From Pseudomonadota bacterium (lineage in GTDB: Bacteria; Desulfobacterota; Desulfovibrionia; Desulfovibrionales; Desulfomicrobiaceae), in assembly GCA_023393525.1 (NCBI GenBank), contig JAEWKZ010000112.1, forward strand, positions 1 through 28,225: DNA of 28,225 nt. Reading direction: 5' to 3'. The position numbers and the translations under genes were made by a program. Positions within the stretch are counted from its first letter, which is position 1; every line of letters starts with the position of its first letter. Below, piece after piece: positions 1 through 6,531 of this stretch. Under the pieces are notes generated by a model. The model saw only the letters and a program-made list of their open reading frames with translations, was not told where the DNA came from and did not search any database.

Positions 1-1003
1 TCACGTCATCCACGGATTCGCGGATGGACTCGGAGCGGTCGTAGAGGACCTTGAGCTCGATGGAGGCCGGGATCTGCTCGGAAAAGGCGGGCAGCAGCTT
101 GCGGATGTTGTCCACGACCTCGACGGTGTTGGTGCCGGGCTGCCGCTGCACGGCCAGGACGATGGCCCGCGTGTCCCCGCGCCAGCTGGCGATCTTGTCG
201 TTCTCCACGCTGTCGACGACCTCTCCCAGGTCGTGCAGACGCACGGGCGCGCCGTTGCGCCAGGCCACGATCAGGGGTCGGAAGGCCGCGGCGTCCATGA
301 GCTTGCCGCTGGCCTGCACGTTCATGGCCGTGAACTCGCCGTACAGGGTGCCCGTGGGCAGGCTGACGTTGGAGCGGTCGATGGCGCCCGCGACCTCCTC
401 GAGGCCCACGTCGCGCCCGGCCAGGGCCTTGGGGTCGAGCTGCACGCGCACCGCGTATTTCTTGGCGCCGTAGACCGAAACCTGGGCCACGCCGCCGATC
501 ATGGAGATGCGCGGGGCGATGACGTTGTCGGCGTACTCGTTGACCACGGACATGGGCTGGGTGGCCGAGGACATGGTCAGGTAGAAGATGGGCGAGTCGG
601 CCGGGTTGACCTTCTGGTAGGACGGGGGGCTGGACATGTCCGGCGGCAGCTTGCGCTGGACCTTGGCGATGGCCGACTGCACGTCCTGGGCCGCGGCGTC
701 GATGGAGCGGTCCAGGGCGAACTGCAGGGTCACGCGCGTGGAACCCAGGGTGTTGGTGGAGCTGATGGAATCGATGCCCGCGATGGTCGCGAACTGCCTT
801 TCCAAGGGAGTGGCCACGGTGGAGGCCATGGTCTCGGCGCTGGCCCCGGGCAGGTTGGCCGAAACCGAAATGGTCGGAAAGTCCACGTTGGGCAAGTCGC
901 TGACCGACAGGATGCGGTAGCTCATGACCCCGAAGACCAGGATGGCCAGCATGACCAGGGTCGTGGTCACGGGTCGGCGGATGAAGAGGTCGGCGATGTT
1001 CAT
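1..1003 (-). CDS. RND-family efflux pump, inner-membrane subunit (N-terminal part only)
   Basis: This is the start of a resistance-nodulation-division transporter of the hydrophobe/amphiphile (AcrB/MdtB-like) type, which uses proton flux to expel substrates through a periplasmic adaptor and outer-membrane channel. About 334 codons are visible, and the frame runs off the window edge, so roughly two thirds of a normal ~1,030-residue pump is missing. The protein begins MNIADLFIRRPVTTTLVML, with the usual cytoplasmic amphipathic helix followed by TM1. The periplasmic porter motifs DLPNVDFPTISV, LPGASAETM and TPLERQF follow. The ATG at 1003 overlaps the TGA of the upstream adaptor gene by four bases (ATGA), so the two are translationally coupled. 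Family is certain; substrate cannot be told. Confidence 0.93.
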   Translation of the reverse strand, partial: MNIADLFIRRPVTTTLVMLAILVFGVMSYRILSVSDLPNVDFPTISVSANLPGASAETMASTVATPLERQFATIAGIDSISSTNTLGSTRVTLQFALDRSIDAAAQDVQSAIAKVQRKLPPDMSSPPSYQKVNPADSPIFYLTMSSATQPMSVVNEYADNVIAPRISMIGGVAQVSVYGAKKYAVRVQLDPKALAGRDVGLEEVAGAIDRSNVSLPTGTLYGEFTAMNVQASGKLMDAAAFRPLIVAWRNGAPVRLHDLGEVVDSVENDKIASWRGDTRAIVLAVQRQPGTNTVEVVDNIRKLLPAFSEQIPASIELKVLYDRSESIRESVDDV

Positions 1004-2139
1004 TGGCCGGCTCCCGGCGTACCTTCGACCGGGGCGCCGCCCTCGCTACGGATGGTCACCGCCGCGCCGGGCGTGAGGCGCAGGTGGCCGTCGAGAACGA
1101 TCCGCTCCCCGCCGTTCAAGCCCGACTCAACGACGACCTGGTCGCCGTGGCGAAGCCCGGTCCTGACCGTGCGGTACTCCACGGTATTGTCCGCCAGGAT
1201 GACGAAGACGTACTCACCGTCGGCCCCCGGAGCCACGGCCCGCTCGGGCACGAGGACGGCGTCCTGCACGGTCCCGACCTCCAGGGACACGTCGGCGAAC
1301 TGGCCGGGCCAGAGCTCCCGGCCGTCGTTGGCGAAGCGGGCCTTCAGGGTGATGGTGCCGGTCTTGGAATCCACGGCGCTATCGATGAAAAACAGGCTGC
1401 CGGAAACGGCTTCGTTCACGCCGGCGGGCCGGGCCGTGACCCTGAGAGGGGCCTGGGCCTGGGCGGCCATGATGGCCGAAAGATGGGCCTCGGGCACGGC
1501 GAAGCGCACGTTGACCGGCTCGACGCGCGAGATGACGACCATGGGCGAGTCGGCGTTGGCCTTGACCATGTTGCCGGCGTGCAGTTGGAGAACGCCCGTG
1601 CGACCGTTCAGGGGCGAGCGGATCTCGGCGTGGGACAGGTCCACGGCGGCCGCCTCCACGGCGGCTTCAGCCTCGCGCAGTTCGGCCTGGAGGGCGGCCA
1701 GGGCCGTGTCCGTGGTCTCCTGCTGATCGCGGCTGATGAGGCCCTGGCGCAGGAGGTCGTCGTTGCGGCGCTTGTCCTCGCCGGCCTTCTTCAGCTGGGC
1801 CCTGATCCGGTCAAGCCCGGCCCGGGCCGAGCGCAGCCGCGCTTCGAGATCGCGGGAATCGAGGGAAAAAAGAGGATCCCCCTGGCGCACGTCGCTGCCT
1901 TCCTCGAAGTGCACCTTGCGCAGCAGGCCGTTGATGCGCGCCTTGATCTCCACCACCTCGCTGGCCTCGACGGTCCCCACGGCGGTCAGGGTGACGGGAA
2001 TGGTGCCGCGCACCGCCTCGCCGGCCAGGACCGGAGCGGCCTTGGTCCTGGGCTTTTCCTGGGCGGAAGCGGGGTTCAAGGACAGACACAGACAACTCAG
2101 GGCCAGCAGGAAAAATATGGAAACGAGTCTCTTCGTCAT
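1000..2139 (-). CDS. RND efflux membrane fusion protein (HlyD/AcrA type)
   Basis: This is the periplasmic adaptor that links the RND pump encoded directly downstream to an outer-membrane channel. The start at 2139 gives MTKRLVSIFFLLALSCLCL, a clean signal peptide ending ASA. The longer open frame to 2211 would place 24 non-secretory residues before it, so I reject it. Visible regions in the 379-residue product are a first barrel/lipoyl half (VGTVEASEVVEIKARINGLL), a coiled-coil hairpin at about residues 85-160 (LEARLRSARAGLDRIRAQL and an Ala/Glu-rich return helix), a second lipoyl half (IRSPLNGRTGVLQLHAGNMV) and a C-terminal membrane-proximal domain. It has no Cys at the signal-peptide end, so it is probably not a lipoprotein. 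No outer-membrane factor gene is visible in this window. Confidence 0.93.
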   Translation of the reverse strand: MTKRLVSIFFLLALSCLCLSLNPASAQEKPRTKAAPVLAGEAVRGTIPVTLTAVGTVEASEVVEIKARINGLLRKVHFEEGSDVRQGDPLFSLDSRDLEARLRSARAGLDRIRAQLKKAGEDKRRNDDLLRQGLISRDQQETTDTALAALQAELREAEAAVEAAAVDLSHAEIRSPLNGRTGVLQLHAGNMVKANADSPMVVISRVEPVNVRFAVPEAHLSAIMAAQAQAPLRVTARPAGVNEAVSGSLFFIDSAVDSKTGTITLKARFANDGRELWPGQFADVSLEVGTVQDAVLVPERAVAPGADGEYVFVILADNTVEYRTVRTGLRHGDQVVVESGLNGGERIVLDGHLRLTPGAAVTIRSEGGAPVEGTPGAGQ

Positions 2140-2262
2140 GGATTTCTCGAATGTTGTGGGCGAACGGAATATTCCAGGTTGGCGTCGCCAACGAAATACG
2201 GACGAAGCCATGAGGGCGTCAACGCAAAGCCTTGTGGATCGTTAAAAAAAATTGCCGCGCCC

Positions 2263-2799
2263 TCACCGCGAATCAGCGTAACCGCTGCCAATGGCGGAGA
2301 AGGGGAGGTCGAGCCCAAGCTCCGGGACCTGCCGCCCGATCCAGGCGATGAACGTGTTGCTGTTCGGCCCGGGAAAGGCTTTGTACTCCTGCGGCCAGGG
2401 ATAGGCTTTCGCGGCCCGGTCCACGGCCTCGATCAGCGCCTCGGCCTCGTCTCCTCTGTGCTCCTTGAGCAAACGCGGCTTCGCCCCGTACCAATGGCGG
2501 TCCGGGTAGTCCTGTTCGATGCGCACCACCGGCAAACCCCGCGAGGCTCGCCAGCCGATCACCTCATAGACCGTGTAGGCGGATTGCCCGGCCCCCTTGG
2601 CCGCGATCCAGGTATGGATCGCGAACCAGCCGCGCCAACCCCAGGCGTCCGCGCCGTAGACCTGCAAAACCGCTTCCCGGGTCTCGGCCGGATCAGGGGC
2701 GATCCCGGCCGGTTCACGGCTGGCGGTGCGCCAGTCCTGATTTTGAGAACAGGCGGCCAGCAGAACCGCGACGCACAGCACAACCAGACGCATCCTCAT
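2263..2799 (-). CDS. DUF3750-like lipoprotein of unknown function
   Basis: The 178-residue protein opens with a lipoprotein signal: MRMRLVVLCVAVLLAAC, a lipobox with Cys17 as the lipidation site. The body carries WRGWFAIHTWIA, HWYGAKPRLL, YPWPQEYKAFPGPNSNTF and LDLPFSAIGSGY. I recognise these from memory as the signature of the uncharacterised DUF3750 family; no biochemical role is known to me. A strong GGAGG lies just upstream of the ATG at 2799. The ATG overlaps the TGA of tcdA by four bases, so the two genes are co-translated, though a functional link between tRNA modification and an envelope lipoprotein is not obvious. Residues after Cys17 (SQ) do not predict inner-membrane retention by the Asp+2 rule, so outer-membrane targeting is possible. 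Confidence 0.8.
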   Translation of the reverse strand: MRMRLVVLCVAVLLAACSQNQDWRTASREPAGIAPDPAETREAVLQVYGADAWGWRGWFAIHTWIAAKGAGQSAYTVYEVIGWRASRGLPVVRIEQDYPDRHWYGAKPRLLKEHRGDEAEALIEAVDRAAKAYPWPQEYKAFPGPNSNTFIAWIGRQVPELGLDLPFSAIGSGYADSR

Positions 2800-3569
2800 T
2801 TTTCCTCCACCGTGTTTCCGGTTTCCTTGCCAGCCTCAAACCCGCCGAGCACCTCGCGCACCACCTCGCTGGCCACATACAGCCCGAACATTCCCGTCAG
2901 GTACGAAATGGACCCGATGGGCGCGCGCGGACGACCGCTGACGCCCTGTTCCGGCGCTTCCTCGATGACGGGCTCGTTCTTGTTCAGCGCCGCCTCGGTG
3001 GAAAAGACGCAGCGCACGCCCGACGTCACGCCCCTGCGCCGCAGCCGCTTGCGGATGATCTGGGCCAGGGGGCACATGAAAGACTTGGAAATGTCGGCGG
3101 CCCGTATCTTGGACGGATCGAGCTTGGCCGCCGCGCCCATGCTGGCCACCACCGCGAGCCCCCGCTCGCGGGCCGCGACGATGAGGTTGACCTTGGAGTT
3201 GACCCCGTCGATGGCGTCCACCACCACGTCGAACCGCTCCTCCATCAGCCCGGCCACATTTTCGCCGTCCACGAACCGGATCCGCGCCTCCACGATGCAG
3301 TCCGGGTTGATGTCCAGCACCCGCTCCCGCGCCACCTCGGCCTTTGGCCTACCCACGGTCGAGTGCAGGGCGAAGAGCTGGCGGTTGATGTTGGACAGGC
3401 TCACGACATCGTGATCGAAAAGCACGAGGCTCCCCACTCCGGCCCGGGCCAGGGCCTCCACCACATAGGACCCCACGGCCCCCAGTCCGAACACGGCCAC
3501 GGTGGCGCCTTGCAGCCTGGCCAACCCTTCCTCGCCTATAAGCTGCATGGTCCGGGCGAATCGCATCAT
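2796..3569 (-). CDS. tcdA: tRNA threonylcarbamoyladenosine dehydratase (TcdA/CsdL, E1-like)
   Basis: This is an E1/ThiF/MoeB-superfamily enzyme that uses ATP to cyclise t6A37 of tRNAs to ct6A. The nucleotide-binding loop GLGAVG is at residues 28-33, followed by LFDHDVVSLSNINRQL, GRPKAEVARERVLDINP, DAIDGVNSKVNLI and a C-terminal FMCPLAQIIRKRLRRRGV segment typical of YgdL/TcdA. The frame is open back to 3680, but those residues come from an upstream repeat. The ATG pair at 3569/3566 has GGAGA at correct spacing, so 3569 is chosen (257 residues, close to the usual ~260). The partner desulfurase genes csdA/csdE are not nearby. The stop overlaps the start of the lipoprotein gene. Confidence 0.9.
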   Translation of the reverse strand: MMRFARTMQLIGEEGLARLQGATVAVFGLGAVGSYVVEALARAGVGSLVLFDHDVVSLSNINRQLFALHSTVGRPKAEVARERVLDINPDCIVEARIRFVDGENVAGLMEERFDVVVDAIDGVNSKVNLIVAARERGLAVVASMGAAAKLDPSKIRAADISKSFMCPLAQIIRKRLRRRGVTSGVRCVFSTEAALNKNEPVIEEAPEQGVSGRPRAPIGSISYLTGMFGLYVASEVVREVLGGFEAGKETGNTVEEK

Positions 3570-3611
3570 AACTTGTTCTCCAATATTGGGTTCAGGCACG
3601 CACGCAGGGGC

Positions 3612-3668
3612 GGACAGACACGCATCAGGCCAGGGCAGGCACGTAGGCCTGCCCCTACGGGTCATCCG
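3612..3668 (-). repeat. Hairpin direct repeat, copy A
   Basis: A ~57-base unit whose core holds a perfect 8-bp stem: GGGCAGGC (3633-3640), 6-base loop, GCCTGCCC (3647-3654), then CCTACGGGTCATCCG. Copy B lies about 350 bases away in the same orientation. Over the 37 bases from CAGGGCAGGC to GGGTCAT they differ at one loop position, and the preceding ~20 bases are also similar. This resembles the 'GTAGGGGCAGGCCTGCGTGCC' class of dispersed intergenic hairpins seen in many genomes (from memory). It is drawn on the minus strand, where it reads GTAGGGGCAGGCC. Confidence 0.8.
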
Positions 3669-3703
3669 GTGACGCGCCATTCTTCAAAATCGACCCGGTC
3701 AAA

Positions 3704-3879
3704 GGCCTGTGGGTCCGTTTCGCCCGCGACGGATCGACTGTCTGACTGAGCCTGGCATCGTTGGGGCAATCGTCGCGAGCCGCCCGAAAATCAAACCGTC
3801 GGTCATGGGGCGACGATTGGCCCTTACGAGGCCGGCGAAGGAGTTTCGATACGGCGCGGGCGAAACGGACCCACAGGCC
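3704..3879. repeat. 176-bp near-palindromic, MITE-like element
   Basis: The ends form a perfect 25-bp inverted repeat: 3704-3728 (GGCCTGTGGGTCCGTTTCGC...) and 3855-3879 (its exact reverse complement). Inside, the arms stay partly complementary: an ATCGA block next to the ends, and a second exact pair CAATCGTCGC (3767-3776) and GCGACGATTG (3810-3819). The whole unit could fold as one long imperfect hairpin. It encodes no protein that makes sense. Size, perfect terminal inverted repeats and lack of coding capacity fit a miniature inverted-repeat transposable element or REP-like mosaic. No short target-site duplication is obvious directly at the ends. Confidence 0.8.
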
Positions 3880-3961
3880 GCCGCGCTGCCACGCAGGGGC
3901 GTTCCCTGCGCACGACGTGGGCGTTCTGGTTTTCGCGGTCCGCAGACGGAACGGGAAGGCG

Positions 3962-4020
3962 AGGGCAGGCACGCATAAGGACAGGGCAGGCACGCAGGCC
4001 TGCCCCTACGGGTCATTCCG
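3962..4020 (-). repeat. Hairpin direct repeat, copy B (supplies tatD-like stop codon)
   Basis: Second copy of the unit at 3612-3668, same orientation: stem GGGCAGGC (3984-3991) and GCCTGCCC (3998-4005), ending CCTACGGGTCATTCCG. The TCA inside GGGTCAT, read on the minus strand, is the TGA that ends the TatD-family gene (4013-4015), so the repeat edge overlaps the coding sequence. In copy A the same GTCAT lies just upstream of tcdA, where it creates a false N-terminal extension. Confidence 0.8.
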
Positions 4021-4861
4021 TTGCCGTGCCCACGCCCGCGCAACAACGGAAAAACAGCCGCGCGTTGGCCGCCGTCCGCGCCGCCACCGCCTCCGGCTCC
4101 TCGCCCCGCAATTCCGCCAACGCCTGCACCACCATGGGTAGGTAGGCCGGTTCGTTGCGCTCGAAATCCACTCCCACGGGCGCGATGGCCGGGCTGTCGG
4201 ATTCCACCAGCAGCCTGTCCGGCGAAACCCGCACGCAGGCCGTGCGCGCCTTGCGGTTGGCCGTGCGGGTAATGGAGGCGCAGATGGAAATGTGGAAGCC
4301 CAGCTTCTCGAATGCCGGGACCATCTCGTGCGACCCGGCGTAGGCATGCAGCATCATATGCGGCGGCCGCTCGCGCATGGCACCGACCAGATCCGCCAAA
4401 CGGCCGAAGGCCTTGCGACAATGGACCGTCACGGGCCGCTCATATTTCACGGCCAGCTCCATCTGAGCGAGAAAAACCTCTTCCTGCTCTTGGTCGTTGC
4501 GGCTCTCCAAGGCGTTGTCCAAACCGATCTCGCCTATCCCGACGGGATTGTCCGCCACCAGCTCCTCAAGCCGCGCCAACCAATCCCCCCCACGCTCCGC
4601 CACATACCAGGGGTGCAGGCCCAGGGACACGCAGATGTCGGCGTGGCTGCGCCCAAGCCCCAGCACATAGCGCCAATCCCCCTCGTGGGTCCCGTTGCAG
4701 CACATCATGCGCACCCCGGCGGCGCGGGCCCGAAGCAAGGCGGGCTCCAGGGCGTGGCGCAAAAACCCGTCCTGGAGGTGGCAATGGGCGTCCACGAGGT
4801 CGGGAAGACCGACCGCCGTTGAAAATTCCGCGGCGTTCATGCCGTGATTTCGCCCCCGCAT
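4013..4861 (-). CDS. TatD-family metal-dependent deoxyribonuclease
   Basis: An amidohydrolase-fold hydrolase of the TatD/YcfH family, typically a Mg2+-dependent DNase acting in DNA repair or fragmentation. Visible metal-site motifs are DAHCHLQD (His26/His28), GIGEIGLDNA, VTVHCRKA, MMLHAYAG and LVESDSPA. The region THEGDWRYVLGLGRSHADI and SLGLHPWY are also typical. Three in-frame ATGs compete. The one at 4861 has GGAG five bases upstream and is chosen (282 residues); 4888 and 4840 are alternatives with poorer sites. The last few codons and the stop lie at the edge of repeat B, so the C-terminus may have been altered by repeat insertion. It is divergent from the 29-residue ORF, with 63 bases between starts. 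Confidence 0.88.
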   Translation of the reverse strand: MRGRNHGMNAAEFSTAVGLPDLVDAHCHLQDGFLRHALEPALLRARAAGVRMMCCNGTHEGDWRYVLGLGRSHADICVSLGLHPWYVAERGGDWLARLEELVADNPVGIGEIGLDNALESRNDQEQEEVFLAQMELAVKYERPVTVHCRKAFGRLADLVGAMRERPPHMMLHAYAGSHEMVPAFEKLGFHISICASITRTANRKARTACVRVSPDRLLVESDSPAIAPVGVDFERNEPAYLPMVVQALAELRGEEPEAVAARTAANARLFFRCCAGVGTATE

Positions 4862-4924
4862 GTTGACTCCGTCCCTTGGCGTGCGCATTGAAAGGGCTGG
4901 ACAGACAACTTCAGGGAGGTTGGA

Positions 4925-5014
4925 ATGGAAAGCTTATTGTATCTGTTGCTGCTGGTCGGCATCTGGGTGGTGCTGGTCAAGGTCGTGTTTCCGAAAATCG
5001 GCATTCAGGGCTGA
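4925..5014 (+). CDS. 29-residue single-pass membrane protein (small ORF)
   Basis: ATG at 4925 is preceded by GGGAGG at ideal spacing, and TGA is at 5012. The product starts MESLLYLLLLVGIWVVLVK and ends VFPKIGIQG: one hydrophobic helix of about 17-18 residues flanked by an acidic start and a Lys-containing tail, i.e. a typical small bacterial membrane protein. It lies divergently from the tatD-like gene and convergently to the CULT gene. I recall similar ~30-residue hydrophobic proteins ending in K-V-[VI]-x-P-K-[IL]-G in Desulfovibrionales, but cannot confirm that here. Function unknown. Support rests on the strong ribosome-binding site and the membrane-helix design of the peptide. Confidence 0.7.
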   Translation: MESLLYLLLLVGIWVVLVKVVFPKIGIQG

Positions 5015-5062
5015 GGCCCGGCATCGAAGAGCTGCGGTCTGCAGCCCAAAGATAAAGACAAA

Positions 5063-5476
5063 TCATGACTGCGCTTCCCGCAGTTCGGCCATGATCAACC
5101 CCGCGAAGCCGCCGTCCGCGCCGCGATATTCCCAACCGAGATGGGCGGCGCAGCGGGAGCACATGGCGAAACGCCACGCGTAACCCGCGAACCAGGTGAA
5201 GGCGCGGGTGAACTCCCCCTCGAAACGGCATCCCGGAGCCTGGGCGAAACAGGCGACCTCGAAAAGGATGCCCGAAGGATTGAACAGGGCATGCACATGC
5301 TTGCCGGCCACGCGTATGCGGTCGTGCATCCGGGCCACGGGCAGGCCGCAGGTTCGGCAAAGCAGGGCCCTGCGGCCGAAATCCTCCGGTTCGGATCGGT
5401 CCCGATCCGCCAGGGCAGGGCCATGAGCAGGAAAATCGCTTTCCCTGAAAAGCAGGGAAGTATGCATCGCGGACAT
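5063..5476 (-). CDS. Stand-alone CULT-domain (cereblon-like) zinc protein
   Basis: The 137-residue protein is essentially one CULT domain, the thalidomide-binding fold of eukaryotic cereblon that also exists as short bacterial proteins such as MsCI4 of Magnetospirillum. Zinc ligands are Cys40/Cys43 (CRTC) and Cys106/Cys109 (CSRC). The three cage tryptophans are Trp95 (TWFAGY), Trp101 (YAWRF) and Trp115 (HLGWEY). The spacing W-6-W-5-C-3-C-6-W is identical to human W380/W386/C391/C394/W400. Other family marks are HALFNPSG, CFAQAPGC and FAGLIMAEL. Start choice between 5476 and 5467 is not decided by a good ribosome-binding site. It is divergent from the ATC-hydrolase-like gene with only 44 bases between starts. 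The natural ligand of bacterial CULT proteins is unsettled; uracil-type and glutarimide-like compounds are candidates. Confidence 0.88.
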   Translation of the reverse strand: MSAMHTSLLFRESDFPAHGPALADRDRSEPEDFGRRALLCRTCGLPVARMHDRIRVAGKHVHALFNPSGILFEVACFAQAPGCRFEGEFTRAFTWFAGYAWRFAMCSRCAAHLGWEYRGADGGFAGLIMAELREAQS

Positions 5477-5520
5477 GCCCGGTCCAGTATCCCACTATCA
5501 ACCGAAAGCAAAGAGGCCCC

Positions 5521-6015
5521 ATGAGCATGATCGCCGCTCGCACGGCCCAGGCCGGGCTCGCCGCCCGCATCTGGAACGTCCTGAAGGAAAAGGTCGGCCC
5601 CGGGCCGGCACGCGCCATCCTGACCGAGGCCATCAGGGCCGACGCCCAAGCGGCGGGAGCCGCTTTTGCCCGGCAGGCTTCAGACGCGCCCAGCCTGCGG
5701 CATTTCGCCACGGTCCTGGCACGCTGGCAGGAGGACAACGCCCTGACCATAAGCGGCGTGAGCCTGACCGAGGCATCCCTCTCCTTCACCGTCACGGACT
5801 GCGCCTACGCCCGCGCCTATGCGGACATGGGCCTGGAACCGGAACTCGGCGTCATTCTGTCCTGCTCCCGGGACGAACCCTTTGCCCAGGGCTACAGCCC
5901 TTGCCTGTCCATGGTCCGCTCCCGGACCATCATGCAAGGCGCGCCGGCCTGCTCGTTCACCTTTCACTGGAACGAACAACCCAGCGAACAAAAAATATAC
6001 CAACAATTAGCATAG
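5521..6015 (+). CDS. L-2-amino-thiazoline-4-carboxylate hydrolase-like protein
   Basis: The 164-residue protein matches the C-terminal signature I know from the L-2-amino-thiazoline-4-carboxylic acid (ATC) hydrolase family: TDCAYARAYADMGL, LGVILSCSRDEPFAQGYSP, then RSRTIMQGAPACSFTFHW. In the characterised pathway this enzyme opens the thiazoline ring on the way from DL-ATC to L-cysteine. Many family members are annotated only by this domain, so the substrate here is unproven. The N-terminal half is helical (ARIWNVLKEKVGPGPARAILTE). ATG at 5521 has a modest AGAGG upstream; 5527 is an alternative. A strong terminator follows 38 bases after the stop. Confidence 0.78.
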   Translation: MSMIAARTAQAGLAARIWNVLKEKVGPGPARAILTEAIRADAQAAGAAFARQASDAPSLRHFATVLARWQEDNALTISGVSLTEASLSFTVTDCAYARAYADMGLEPELGVILSCSRDEPFAQGYSPCLSMVRSRTIMQGAPACSFTFHWNEQPSEQKIYQQLA

Positions 6016-6052
6016 ATACGCAAAAAACGAACAAAACGACAACTATCACGCC

Positions 6053-6097
6053 GGACAGCCCGCCAAGGATACCCTCCTTTGGCGGGCTGTCCTTTTT
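6053..6097 (+). terminator. Rho-independent terminator after the ATC-hydrolase-like gene
   Basis: Perfect 14-bp stem GGACAGCCCGCCAA (6053-6066) and TTGGCGGGCTGTCC (6079-6092) with a 12-base loop, followed immediately by TTTTT (6093-6097). It lies 38 bases downstream of the stop at 6015. Confidence 0.95.
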
Positions 6098-6474
6098 ACG
6101 ACGCCACAAATGCCGCGTGTTCAAAAAATCATCTTTTGATTCAGGCGCTAAGCGATTTGCGAACATCACGAACAAGCCCGCCCTCTCCTCTTCGAAATAT
6201 GGAACATCCCGGCGTCGCCGGCTGTTTCTTTCCTGTTCGTAACCCGCGAAACAACGAATCCTCCCGGCCATGAGCCGCCGCTGTGCGCAAATCCTTTTTA
6301 GCTTCGCCGATACCATCTGAAAAGAACAGCCCACATCAAAAAAACATCTTTTATTTCAGATAACTGTCATATTTCCGAACATATCGACACGATAAACGCC
6401 AACGTGTTGCCAAACCCGAAAAAACTGTTCGTTTCCTGTTCAAAAACTGTCATTTCCTTGTGCGCAGACAAAAC
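6098..6474. other. AT-rich gene-free island between two convergent terminators
   Basis: About 375 bases with visibly lower GC than the neighbours and no plausible coding frame. It contains an imperfect 24-base direct repeat: 6121-6144 and 6336-6359, both of the form TCAAAAAA-CATCTTTT-TTCAG with about three differences. GAAC/GTTC words are unusually frequent. Convergent genes normally need far less space, so the island may hold an unannotated RNA or insertion debris. I see no promoter I would defend. Confidence 0.55.
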
Positions 6475-6511
6475 AAAGGGCCATCCCTCCATCAGAAGGA
6501 ATGGCCCTTTG
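6474..6511 (-). terminator. Rho-independent terminator after the MscS/MscK-like gene
   Basis: 10-bp stem AAAGGGCCAT (6475-6484) and ATGGCCCTTT (6501-6510). On the minus strand the second arm is followed by GTTTTGT. It lies about 20 bases beyond the stop at 6532. Confidence 0.88.
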
Positions 6512-6531
6512 CCCGTTATGGCGAACAGAGG

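Larger units (their letters stand above)
3570..4012. other. Gene-free repeat-rich spacer between tatD-like gene and tcdA
   Basis: This 443-base stretch contains no credible gene. Short open frames exist but run through palindromic repeats and have no ribosome-binding sites. It holds, in order, hairpin repeat A (3612-3668), a 176-bp palindrome (3704-3879) and hairpin repeat B (3962-4020). The promoter for tcdA presumably lies in the part nearest 3570, but I see no convincing -35/-10 pair. Confidence 0.75.

Noticed and set aside
1..1003. RND pump as a truncated pseudogene
   Set aside because: The frame is intact to the window edge with all expected motifs; the truncation is only the end of the window.
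3570..3680. N-terminal extension of tcdA (MARHRMTRRGRPTCLPW...)
   Set aside because: The residues are the translation of hairpin repeat A; the ATG at 3569 has a proper GGAGA site and matches the family length.
3655..3993. Open frames of 90-128 codons on both strands between tatD-like gene and tcdA
   Set aside because: They are translations of the 176-bp palindrome and flanking repeats, open only because of high GC.
5031..5045. GCTGC-GGTCT-GCAGC hairpin between the small ORF and the CULT gene as a terminator
   Set aside because: Five-bp stem with no following T-run on either strand.
5957..6334. 125-codon open frame on the minus strand with a hydrophobic C-terminal segment
   Set aside because: It runs through the strong terminator at 6053-6097 and into the end of the 5521-6015 gene, has no ribosome-binding site, and its membrane-like part comes from A/T-rich DNA.
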